The notes beneath the pieces were generated by a model. The model was not told the origin of the DNA and searched no databases. It saw nothing but the letters and a program-made list of their open reading frames with translations. A program made the translations under genes and the position numbers. A stretch of 49,718 bases of DNA, taken from JAGOEX01 sp964630905 (GTDB taxonomy: Bacteria; UBP6; UBA1177). Positions 40,359 to 48,805 of the stretch are shown here, piece by piece; positions within the stretch are counted from its first letter, which is position 1; each line of letters opens with the position of its first letter. The DNA lies in NCBI GenBank assembly GCA_964630905.1, contig CAZVWR010000018.1:1-49718 (forward strand). Direction: 5' to 3'.

Positions 40359-42067
40359 TTTGCACCTCCTGCCGGAATTCTTCCCACAGCATCTTTCGGA
40401 CACACCTCGATACAGCTGTTACACCTTGTGCAGAGCGCGTTGTTGACGACAAAATCATCGCTTATCGCATTCACCGGACATGCTTTGATGCAGAGTTTGC
40501 ATTTGACACATTTCTCATGGAAGATCTTCACATCAACAAGTGCATTGCAGATAAGTGCCGAGCATTTTTTATCAGTTACATGCTCAAGATATTCGTGTTT
40601 GAAGAACCTGAGCGTTGAAATTACAGGATTAGGTGCAGACTGACCAAGCCCGCAGAGAGACCCCTTTATAATTTTAGGCCCGATATCTTCAAGAAATTCA
40701 ACATGTTCAAGAGTCCCCTTCCCTTTTGTAATAAGTTCAAGGGTTTCAAGCATTCTCTTTGTTCCAACCCTGCAGAAAGTACATTTTCCGCAACTTTCCT
40801 TAGCAGTAAAATCAAGAAAATATCTTGCCGTCTCGACCATGCAGCGGTTCTTTCCGACAGCAATAAGACCACCTGAGCCCATTATTGCACCAAGCGATCT
40901 CAATGAATCATAATCAACCGAAATATCGAACTTGTCTTCAGGAATACATCCGCCGCTCGGACCTCCGATCTGCACTGCCTTGACACTTCCTTTTTCAGCT
41001 CCGCCCAGATCATAAACTATCTCTCCGATCGTTATCCCCATCGGAACTTCGACAAGACCCGGATTCTTTATGTCGCCTGCAAGGGCGAAAAGCTTTGTCC
41101 CTTTTGACCCCTGTGTTCCTATTTTAGCATAATTTTCTCCCCCTTCATTAATAAGAACAGGGATGTTTGCAAAAGTCTCGACATTGTTGATAAGACTTGG
41201 ATAACCCTTGTATCCGCTGTCGGTCGGGAAAGGAGGCCTGAATCTCGGGGTTCCCCTTTTTCCTTCAAGGGAATTTATCATCGCAGTCTCTTCTCCGCAG
41301 ACAAAAGCACCGGCCCCTTCCTTTATCATAATGGGAATTGTTCTGCCGTTTATTCTGTTGTATCCTTTCTTTTCGATCTGACTTGCGGCTATCCTCAGAT
41401 TTTTAAGGGCGAGAGGATATTCAGCTCTGCAGTAAATGAAGATCTCGCTTGCACCGGTTGCGTGCACTCCGATAAGCATCCCCTCAAGCACCTGATGAGG
41501 CACCGATTCCATCATCGATCTATCCATGAAAGCACCAGGATCACCTTCATCAGCATTACAGATCAGGATCTTCCTGTCACTCTGCTTTGCCGCAAGAAAG
41601 CTCCATTTGAGACCTGTCGGGAAACCTGCTCCGCCACGACCGCGAAGACCGCTTTTTTTCACATCTTCAACAACAGCGGAACTCTCCATTGAAAGAGCTT
41701 TTTTAAGGGCAAGATATCCACCGTTAAGTTCATATTCCTCAATGGAAACAGGATCGATACGGCCGGCAAGCTTTGTAACTTTTATCATCTCCTTGGAAGT
41801 TCTTGAATCTGAAGGAATGAACCGCCCTTCATCACCAAGAGAGAGAATATTCCTGACGCTTTTTTCATCCGCTTTAACATTTCCGTAGAAAACTGAACCG
41901 TTATCAGTCTCGACCTCAACAAGCGGCTCTGCATAACAGTGCCCGATGCACCCCACTTCAACTATTTCGTGATCCTCACAATAGTTGTTGAAAAGATCCA
42001 GAATCTCGTTTGCACCTGCGGCAATACCGCAACTTCCGGCACCTATTTTTATTCTTTTTATCATCAT
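40355..42067 (-). CDS. NuoF/HydB-like NADH-binding flavoprotein
   Basis: 570 residues. An N-terminal thioredoxin-like [2Fe-2S] domain (CGIAAG near Cys13; VGCIGHC, Cys40/44) precedes the NADH/FMN domain (GRGGAGFPTG, 143-152; ICNADEGDPGAFMDR; GAGAFVCGEETA). The [4Fe-4S] motif ESCGKCTFCRVGT follows. The C-terminus has two ferredoxin motifs (CVKCKLCIKACP from about 520 and CTRCNSCIEVCP from about 546). This is the HydB-type layout of NADH-linked bifurcating enzymes, in which FMN is the site of NADH chemistry. The start overlaps the NuoE-like stop (ATGA); an ATG one codon later also fits GGAGG. The long open frame upstream to 42184 lies inside the NuoE-like gene. Confidence 0.9.
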   Translation of the reverse strand: MMIKRIKIGAGSCGIAAGANEILDLFNNYCEDHEIVEVGCIGHCYAEPLVEVETDNGSVFYGNVKADEKSVRNILSLGDEGRFIPSDSRTSKEMIKVTKLAGRIDPVSIEEYELNGGYLALKKALSMESSAVVEDVKKSGLRGRGGAGFPTGLKWSFLAAKQSDRKILICNADEGDPGAFMDRSMMESVPHQVLEGMLIGVHATGASEIFIYCRAEYPLALKNLRIAASQIEKKGYNRINGRTIPIMIKEGAGAFVCGEETAMINSLEGKRGTPRFRPPFPTDSGYKGYPSLINNVETFANIPVLINEGGENYAKIGTQGSKGTKLFALAGDIKNPGLVEVPMGITIGEIVYDLGGAEKGSVKAVQIGGPSGGCIPEDKFDISVDYDSLRSLGAIMGSGGLIAVGKNRCMVETARYFLDFTAKESCGKCTFCRVGTKRMLETLELITKGKGTLEHVEFLEDIGPKIIKGSLCGLGQSAPNPVISTLRFFKHEYLEHVTDKKCSALICNALVDVKIFHEKCVKCKLCIKACPVNAISDDFVVNNALCTRCNSCIEVCPKDAVGRIPAGGAK

Positions 42068-42525
42068 TTCACCTCCCCTGCCTGATATCTTTTCAGGATC
42101 TTGAGAAGTTCCTTCCTGTCGAGCTTGCCGTAAACTCTGCCGTTTACCGACATGACAGGAGCAAGACTGCAGCAGCCAAGACAAGCGACAAGTTCAAGTG
42201 AAAAAGTCCCCGTTTCATCAGTTTCGCCGTTTTTGATCTTCAGTGCATCCGACACCCAGTTCTCTATCAGTGTTGAACCCTTGATATGACATGCCGTTCC
42301 GTCACACACTGCGATGACATATTTCCCTGGTTTTGTCCTTTTGAACTGTGCATAAAAGCTCACAACCCCTTCGACTTCAGCAGAAGGGATACTGAAATGA
42401 TCAGCGATCTTGAGAATTGACTCATCTGAAATGAATCCCTCCTGATGCTGAACCGCCTGAAGTGCCTTGATGAGAAAACTGCTCTCTTTTTCGATCGTTC
42501 CGAGAACTTCGTTTAAACCGCTCAT
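42064..42525 (-). CDS. NuoE/HydC-like [2Fe-2S] thioredoxin-like subunit
   Basis: 153 residues. An N-terminal helical region (ALQAVQHQEGFISDESILKIADHFSIPSAEVEGVVSFYAQF) precedes the thioredoxin-like [2Fe-2S] fold with Cys74, Cys79 (CDGTAC) and Cys115, Cys119 (CLGCC). It is the small electron-transfer subunit of NuoEF-type complexes. ATG 42523-42525 has GGAGGA upstream. The frame extends to 42558 with no site. First gene of the three-gene operon; candidate promoters and an inverted repeat lie upstream. Confidence 0.92.
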   Translation of the reverse strand: MSGLNEVLGTIEKESSFLIKALQAVQHQEGFISDESILKIADHFSIPSAEVEGVVSFYAQFKRTKPGKYVIAVCDGTACHIKGSTLIENWVSDALKIKNGETDETGTFSLELVACLGCCSLAPVMSVNGRVYGKLDRKELLKILKRYQAGEVK

Positions 42526-42592
42526 TCTTCCTCCGTTGTGATACAAACAACTCACCAAAAAAACATTTGACCGGACAATTTAAGACCAGTTT

Positions 42593-42616
42593 GCGGTGAA
42601 ATTTTCGCCGCTTTTT
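42593..42616. promoter_or_regulatory. inverted repeat in the divergent region (operator or terminator)
   Basis: GCGGTGAAA and TTTCGCCGC form a hairpin (42593-42600 with 42604-42611, one G-T pair, 3-base loop) followed on the plus strand by T5. It falls at the expected start point of one of the two minus-strand promoters upstream of the NuoE-like gene. It could be a repressor operator or, on the plus strand, a terminator. Confidence 0.5.
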
Positions 42617-42679
42617 ATTGTCTGATAAAAAAAACTTTCTGTCAAGGAAGTAGTAAATAAAATTTAGAAAATTTGTCAA
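42617..42679 (-). promoter_or_regulatory. two candidate promoters of the transhydrogenase-like operon
   Basis: Minus strand. P1: TTGACA (42645-42640), 17 bp, GACAAT (42622-42617). P2: TTGACA (42679-42674), 16 bp, TTTACT (42657-42652). Both -35 boxes are perfect and both -10 boxes are imperfect, as is common for activated or repressed promoters. The 260-bp divergent gap 42526-42785 holds these, the inverted repeat, and no clear plus-strand promoter. Confidence 0.45.
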
Positions 42680-42785
42680 GTCCTTGAAAAAAAAAGGAAA
42701 GATCGAAAAAAAATGTTTGCTATTTCAGTCAGTAACCGTAAATTCTTTCATTAGAGAGCTGATCCGGCTTTTACCGGAGGTGGAG

Positions 42786-45758
42786 ATGAATTCTCAAAAA
42801 TTCAATGGGCTTTTCAAACATCAGGAATCAAATCTCTCGATATTTCACGATCTTATGCCTTTTCGGGTGAGAGAAATACTTCTTGTAGCCACTGTTTATG
42901 ATGCATACATACTTGAAAGAGAAGGTCAGCTTTTTGAACAGATCTACGGTGAATATTATCAGCTCAATCTTTCCAGCGCACCCAGAGTTACTTCGGTATA
43001 CTCAATAGAAGAAGCAATTGAAATGATTAGTGAAAATCGCTTCGACCTGATAATAATAATGACAGGGATTGACAAAACCATGCCGGTTCTGCTCAGTACG
43101 AAAGTGCGTGAAATAAACAGAGATGTTCCGATACTTCTGCTGATCAACAACAATAACCAGATCTCGACATACGAAAATTACAGGGATGAACTGATCCACA
43201 TTGATAAAATGTTTGTCTGGAACGGTGACAGCAATATTTTCCTTGCAATGATAAAATACATTGAGGATAAGATCAACGCAGATTGCGACACAGCTAAAGG
43301 ATCGACAAGGATCATTCTTCTGATAGAAGATTCCGTCCGTTACTACTCAAGATATCTTCCGACTCTATACAGCGTAATAATGAAAGAAATTCAAAGGCTT
43401 ATCGGTGGTGAAGATATTGATGCGAGATATAAGATCCTCAGAATGAGAGCACGCCCGAAAGTCCTTCTTGCCGCAAACTATGAAGAAGCGGTTGCAATTT
43501 ACGAAAAATACATGGACTATCTTCTTTGTGTCATAACTGATGTGCGATATCCTAAAAACGGGAAAATATCATCAAAGGCAGGGAGAGAGATGTCCCTGCT
43601 CATAAAAAAGAACAGTCCGATCCCCGTACTGATGCAGTCTTCAGAACACGAAAACGCCCTTTTTGCAAAAAAAAACAATCTCAGCTATATTGATAAGAAT
43701 TCAAAGAATATTTCAAGGGAACTTGCCGATTTCTTCAAGATGAATCTAGGTTTTGGCAACTTTATTTTCCGCACTGTTTCCGGAGATATAATCGCAGAAG
43801 CAAGATATCTTAAGGAATTTGAATTGATGCTCGATACAGTACCGGATGAATCGGTTATTTATCACAGCGAAAGAGATGATTTTTCAACCTGGTTCATGGC
43901 TAAAGGTGAAATAAAAAGCGCTCTGAAGCTTAAGATCGTCAATGCGTCAGATTTTAAAAACGCTTCTGAGATCAGAGATTATATAAAGAGCATCCTCCAT
44001 GAAAGGTGGATGGAGAAAAAAAAGGATTCCATTTCCAATTTCTCCGAATCAATTTTCAGAGAATCAGGTTATATTATGAGAGTTTCCAACGGCTCTGTCG
44101 GAGGAAAAGGCCGCGGTATAGCATTTACAGAGTCACTTCTTCAGAAACCTCAGTTCCATGAAATGATCAAGGGAATAAACATAACAATTCCCAGAACCGT
44201 GATCGTCGGAACTGATGAATTTGAGAATTTCATGGACCGGTTTGAATTCAGCGATCTTCTTAATTCCACTGAAGATCACATGGAAACACGGTTGAAATTC
44301 CTTCAGGCTGAGCTTTCCTCCATGCTTTCCCAAAGGCTGAAAAAAATGCTCATCCATATAAAATCTCCTCTTGCAGTAAGGAGTTCAGGACTTTTTGAAG
44401 ACAGTCTGTCACAACCTTTTGCAGGGATCTATGAAACATATTTTCTCCCCAACAACCACCCTGACATCGAAGTAAGGCTTGCTCAACTGCTCGATGCGAT
44501 AAAAATGGTCTATGCATCAGTTTTCACCCCTCTGGCAAAAAGTTATTTCGATTCTGTGAACCATTCACTTGAAGAAGAGAAAATGGCTGTGATCATTCAG
44601 GAGCTTGTCGGAAAACCTTACGGGGATCATTTTTATCCCCATATCAGCGGTGTAGCCCAGTCATACAACTATTATCCGTTCTCTCACATGAAACCTGAGG
44701 ACGGGCTCGGACTTCTTGCGGCAGGACTTGGCAAAAGCATTGTTGACGGAAGTCAGTCGTTCAGATTCTGTCCGAAATTTCCCAAAATGAATGTGATGAC
44801 TGTCAAAGACCTGCTTGCAAACTCTCAGAGATATCTCTACGGACTGAATATAAAGAACGATAAAATTCATCTTGAGAACGGTGATGATGCAACGCTCGAA
44901 AAAATAGAGCTGGATATTGCTGAAAAACACGGATCTTTAAATTTATGCGCTTCCGTTTATGATAACGATTCGAACTCCATCAAGCCGGGACTTCACGCCC
45001 CCGGCCCGAGAGTAATAGACTTCCGGTATATTCTGCACTACGATATCGTCCCGCTTGCCAACGCTGTCTCCTCGATTCTTGATGTCATGAAAAGTGCACT
45101 CGGAACACCGGTAGAGATCGAATTCTCTGTTGACCTCACAAAAGATAGTGCCGGCAAATGTTCACTCTACATTCTTCAAGTGAAACCTCTGATCAGAAGT
45201 GTGGAGAACATTGAAGTCTCTACAGAATCAATTGACAGAAAAAAAGTCCTTCTTTACACAACGAGGGCAATGGGCAACGGAGTTATTGAAGGAATACGGG
45301 ATATTGTATATGTAATTCCTGAGAAGTTCGACAAAATGAAGACCGGGATCATCCGCGATGAAGTTGCCCTGATAAACAGCGAAATGAAAAAGAACGGGCT
45401 TCCCTACATCCTTATGGGGCCGGGAAGATGGGGTTCAAGCGATCCGTTCCTCGGCATCCCTGTTGACTGGGCGGCAATAAGCCAGGCAAAAGTCATCGTT
45501 GAGGCCGGATTGAAGGATTTCAATGTTGATGCTTCTCTGGGAAGCCATTTCTTTCACAACATAACATCAATGAACATCGGATATTTCACCGTTCCCGCAA
45601 GAAGCAGTGACTCATTCATTGATTTTGAATACCTCGGATCAATTAAGCCCCACACTGAAACAGAATTTTTAAGACACATAAGATTTGAGAAACCGCTTAC
45701 CGTGATAATGGACGGAAAAAGATCGGTTTCGATCATAACAAAAGAACACTGGAAATAA
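42786..45758 (+). CDS. receiver-like / PEP-synthase N-terminal (ATP-grasp) protein, paralogue 1
   Basis: 990 residues from ATG 42786 (GGAGG 5 bases upstream; the frame opens to 42684 without a site). Three parts are visible. First, a receiver-like module about 15-160 (EILLVATVYDAYIL; FDLIIIMTGID). Second, a module about 172-320 with IILLIEDSVRYYSRYLP and LLCVITDVRYPKNGK (Asp252 at the position of a phospho-acceptor). Third, from about 437, a PPDK-N ATP-grasp domain with SVGGKGRGIAF and AVRSSGLFEDSLSQPFAGIYE (530 on). The phospho-His swivel and PEP-binding TIM barrel of PEP synthase are absent. The C-terminal LGSHFFHNITSMNIGYFTV is shared with the next gene. Function unknown; signalling phosphotransfer is inference. 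Confidence 0.75.
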   Translation: MNSQKFNGLFKHQESNLSIFHDLMPFRVREILLVATVYDAYILEREGQLFEQIYGEYYQLNLSSAPRVTSVYSIEEAIEMISENRFDLIIIMTGIDKTMPVLLSTKVREINRDVPILLLINNNNQISTYENYRDELIHIDKMFVWNGDSNIFLAMIKYIEDKINADCDTAKGSTRIILLIEDSVRYYSRYLPTLYSVIMKEIQRLIGGEDIDARYKILRMRARPKVLLAANYEEAVAIYEKYMDYLLCVITDVRYPKNGKISSKAGREMSLLIKKNSPIPVLMQSSEHENALFAKKNNLSYIDKNSKNISRELADFFKMNLGFGNFIFRTVSGDIIAEARYLKEFELMLDTVPDESVIYHSERDDFSTWFMAKGEIKSALKLKIVNASDFKNASEIRDYIKSILHERWMEKKKDSISNFSESIFRESGYIMRVSNGSVGGKGRGIAFTESLLQKPQFHEMIKGINITIPRTVIVGTDEFENFMDRFEFSDLLNSTEDHMETRLKFLQAELSSMLSQRLKKMLIHIKSPLAVRSSGLFEDSLSQPFAGIYETYFLPNNHPDIEVRLAQLLDAIKMVYASVFTPLAKSYFDSVNHSLEEEKMAVIIQELVGKPYGDHFYPHISGVAQSYNYYPFSHMKPEDGLGLLAAGLGKSIVDGSQSFRFCPKFPKMNVMTVKDLLANSQRYLYGLNIKNDKIHLENGDDATLEKIELDIAEKHGSLNLCASVYDNDSNSIKPGLHAPGPRVIDFRYILHYDIVPLANAVSSILDVMKSALGTPVEIEFSVDLTKDSAGKCSLYILQVKPLIRSVENIEVSTESIDRKKVLLYTTRAMGNGVIEGIRDIVYVIPEKFDKMKTGIIRDEVALINSEMKKNGLPYILMGPGRWGSSDPFLGIPVDWAAISQAKVIVEAGLKDFNVDASLGSHFFHNITSMNIGYFTVPARSSDSFIDFEYLGSIKPHTETEFLRHIRFEKPLTVIMDGKRSVSIITKEHWK

Positions 45759-45774
45759 CTTATCAGAGGAATAT

Positions 45775-48738
45775 ATGTATTTCAGACAGCTTTTAGACAA
45801 GATCGGACAGTACAGGGAAAAAAGAGATGTCTTCCATGATCTGATGCAGTTCAAGGTTCAGGAGATCCTTCTTGTTGCAACCCTTTATGACTCTTTCATC
45901 ATGGAACAGGAAGGTGATCTCGGCGATGTTGTTTACGGAGAATATCATCAGCTCAATTTAAGTTCGGCACCGAGAATTACTACAGCATACACCCACAAAG
46001 ATGCTTTGCATAAGCTCGGTTCACGGAAATTCGATATGATCATAATCATGGTGGGAATTGATTTTCAGGAATCCATTCAGCTTTCAATGAATATCATGAA
46101 CCTTGATCTGAGCATTCCCACAACACTCCTTTTCAACAACAATACTGTATATGCCGCTTTCTGTGAAAAGAAAGATCCTTTCGATTATGCAGATCAGGCC
46201 TTTGTATGGAACGGAGACCCTTCAATATTCCTTGCAATGATAAAACTCGTAGAAGACAAGGTAAATGCAGATAATGATTCAAGTCTCGGGATGGTGAGAA
46301 TAGTTCTTCTTGTCGAGGACAGCATCAGATACTACAGTAGGTATCTTCCGGTTCTTTACAGCGAAATAATGCGGCAGACAAGCCGTCTTATTGAATCAGA
46401 ACAAAGCGATTCGAGAAAACTTCTCAGAATGCGTGCCAGACCTAAAGTTTTAATTACAAGAAGCTATGAGGAAGCGGTAGAACTCTTTGAAAAATATAAG
46501 GAATATCTCCTGTGTGTAATAAGCGATGTCCATTTTTTAAAAAAAGGTCGGGGTGACGGCAGAGCCGGTGTTCATTTCCTCAAATATGTAAGGAAGAAAA
46601 ATGATTCGATACCTCTCCTTCTTCAGAGCGGAGATATCGACAACAGAAAACAGGCGGTGAAACTGAATGCCTTTTTCATGGACAAAAAGTCCGAAAGTCT
46701 TTCCACCGACCTCCGTCACTTTATCCTGACCAATCTCGGTTTCGGGAAATTCGTATTCAAAGACGGAACAGGTAAAAAAGTGATAGGCGAAGCAGAAAAT
46801 ATGGAGGAATTTGAAACCCTTATAAGAACCGTGCCTATCGAAAGCATTCTTTTCCATGCAGAGAACAATCATTTTTCAACATGGCTTATGGCAAGAGGTG
46901 AAGTTCAGTTTTCGATCATTCTAAGGGCACTTAACATGTCAAATTTCGGTGAGATATCGATGCTTCGTCCTTTTCTCATTGAAATATTCGACCTCATCAA
47001 ACAGATTAAGACCAGAGGCATGGTCATCAATCTTGAAGAGGACCATTCACCCGACTGCAGCTGTATTTTCCGCCTTGCAGGAGGATCTCTGGGCGGAAAA
47101 GGAAGAGGCGTTGCGTTTATTAACAACCTTATCGAAAGAGTCAACTTCGGGATCGAGAACATTGATATAAAGATCCCTCTCACAGGGATAATCGGAACCG
47201 ATGCCTTTGATGAATTCATGGAGTTCAACAAACTTAAAGAATTCGTCCTTTCTGAAAAGGATTATAAAAAGATCCGTGAAAAATTCGCTTCATCCGTTCT
47301 TCCATCCGGACTTGAGAAAAAACTTCTGAAATTCATAAAAACAGTTGAAGGGCCTATCGCCGTAAGAAGTTCCGGTCTGTTTGAAGATATGCTGATGCAG
47401 CCTTTTGCAGGAATATACGAAACATATTTTCTGCCGAATTCATCAAAAGAAACAAAAAAACGGTTTGAACAGCTCATCACAGCGGTAAAACTGATATATG
47501 CATCTGTATATTCTCTTAAAGCACGGTCATATTTCAGTGCACTTAACTATGAAATTGAAGAAGAAAAGATGGCAGTAATGATACAGAAGGTTGCAGGAAG
47601 AAAGTTCGGAAACTATTTTTATCCCCATATAAGCGGTGTGGCACAGTCGCGGAACCACTATCCCGTTTCGTATCTGAAACCGGAAGACGGAATAGCAGTA
47701 ATAGCTGCCGGGCTTGGAGCATATGTAGTGAACGGAGATACTTCTTTCAGGTTCTGCCCGAAGTATCCGAAAATGGATCTGGTCAGCAACCGTTATCAGA
47801 TAAATAACTCTCAGCATTATCTTTATGCGATCGATCTTAAAAATGAAGAACCCGATATACTCAGCGGGGAGAACTTCTGTTATGCTCAAATTCAGGTCGA
47901 TGAAGCTAAAAAGCATGGTTCAATGAAAAATCTCTTAAGCTATTATGATCACAATGATGACAGAATATATCCGGGAGTTTCAGAAAAAGGGACCGATATT
48001 GTGAACTTTGCAAATATACTGAAATACAACGCACTCCCCTTTAATGAAGCCATCAACGCATTTCTTGAAGTCGGGCACAGATCGATGGGAACTCCGGTAG
48101 AGATAGAGCTTGCGTTCGATATCGACGAAGAAAAAGACAAGGGGACATTCTATGTTTTACAGCTGAAACCTATGATCCATCTTACTGATAATGTTGAAAT
48201 AGATATAAACGAAATAAACGGAAACGACCTTCTCCTTTTCACAGACAAAGGAATGGGCAACGGAAAAATTGATGATATCTGCGACATAGTTTTCGTTGAT
48301 CCTGAGAATTTCGAGAAAATGTCAACTGTTGCGATCGCAAAGGAAATATCAAAGATCAATTCTTTACTTAAAAAGGAGAATAGGCGCTATGTCCTTATCG
48401 GACTGGGTCGATGGGGATCACGCGACACTTCAATAGGCATTCCTGTCAATTTTGCAGACATATCACAGTCAAAAATAATAGTTGAAGCAGGTTTCAAAGA
48501 TTTCCAGATAGATGCATCTCTGGGGAGCCATTTCTTTCACAACATAACATCCATGAACATCGGGTACTTTACTGTTAATTATCAGTCGGAAAAGTCATTT
48601 ATCGCATGGGACTGGCTTAGATCTCACAAGCCTTTTAAAAAACTCAAATATGTCACACATCTGCGATTCAAAAGACCACTTGAGGTTCTCATGGACGGGA
48701 GAAGCGGTCTTAATATTATTAGAAAACCGGAATCTTGA
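45775..48738 (+). CDS. receiver-like / PEP-synthase N-terminal (ATP-grasp) protein, paralogue 2
   Basis: 987 residues and collinear with the gene upstream: receiver-like modules (EILLVATLYDSFIM; IVLLVEDSIRYYSRYLP; LLCVISDVHFLKKGRG), then SLGGKGRGVAF and AVRSSGLFEDMLMQPFAGIYE of the ATP-grasp domain, then the same C-terminal block. It too lacks the phospho-His and TIM-barrel domains of PEP synthase/PPDK. Start ATG 45775 has AGAGGA 5 bases upstream, and the gap to paralogue 1 is 16 bp, so the two form an operon. The receiver region diverges more than the ATP-grasp and C-terminal parts, consistent with different inputs and a shared output. Function unknown. Confidence 0.75.
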   Translation: MYFRQLLDKIGQYREKRDVFHDLMQFKVQEILLVATLYDSFIMEQEGDLGDVVYGEYHQLNLSSAPRITTAYTHKDALHKLGSRKFDMIIIMVGIDFQESIQLSMNIMNLDLSIPTTLLFNNNTVYAAFCEKKDPFDYADQAFVWNGDPSIFLAMIKLVEDKVNADNDSSLGMVRIVLLVEDSIRYYSRYLPVLYSEIMRQTSRLIESEQSDSRKLLRMRARPKVLITRSYEEAVELFEKYKEYLLCVISDVHFLKKGRGDGRAGVHFLKYVRKKNDSIPLLLQSGDIDNRKQAVKLNAFFMDKKSESLSTDLRHFILTNLGFGKFVFKDGTGKKVIGEAENMEEFETLIRTVPIESILFHAENNHFSTWLMARGEVQFSIILRALNMSNFGEISMLRPFLIEIFDLIKQIKTRGMVINLEEDHSPDCSCIFRLAGGSLGGKGRGVAFINNLIERVNFGIENIDIKIPLTGIIGTDAFDEFMEFNKLKEFVLSEKDYKKIREKFASSVLPSGLEKKLLKFIKTVEGPIAVRSSGLFEDMLMQPFAGIYETYFLPNSSKETKKRFEQLITAVKLIYASVYSLKARSYFSALNYEIEEEKMAVMIQKVAGRKFGNYFYPHISGVAQSRNHYPVSYLKPEDGIAVIAAGLGAYVVNGDTSFRFCPKYPKMDLVSNRYQINNSQHYLYAIDLKNEEPDILSGENFCYAQIQVDEAKKHGSMKNLLSYYDHNDDRIYPGVSEKGTDIVNFANILKYNALPFNEAINAFLEVGHRSMGTPVEIELAFDIDEEKDKGTFYVLQLKPMIHLTDNVEIDINEINGNDLLLFTDKGMGNGKIDDICDIVFVDPENFEKMSTVAIAKEISKINSLLKKENRRYVLIGLGRWGSRDTSIGIPVNFADISQSKIIVEAGFKDFQIDASLGSHFFHNITSMNIGYFTVNYQSEKSFIAWDWLRSHKPFKKLKYVTHLRFKRPLEVLMDGRSGLNIIRKPES

Positions 48739-48805
48739 AACAGAGATTGATTTTGATCATTATTTATGATAAAACCGGCCTTGATGGACTTCTTTTGGGA
48801 AGACA

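Noticed and set aside
39582..40446. Two open frames of about 200 residues on the plus strand
   Set aside because: Antisense to the well-supported NfnB-like gene; no start signals and no domain features.
42684..42785. Extended N-terminus of ATP-grasp paralogue 1
   Set aside because: No ribosome-binding site before 42684, while GGAGG precedes ATG 42786; the shorter form matches paralogue 2 in length.
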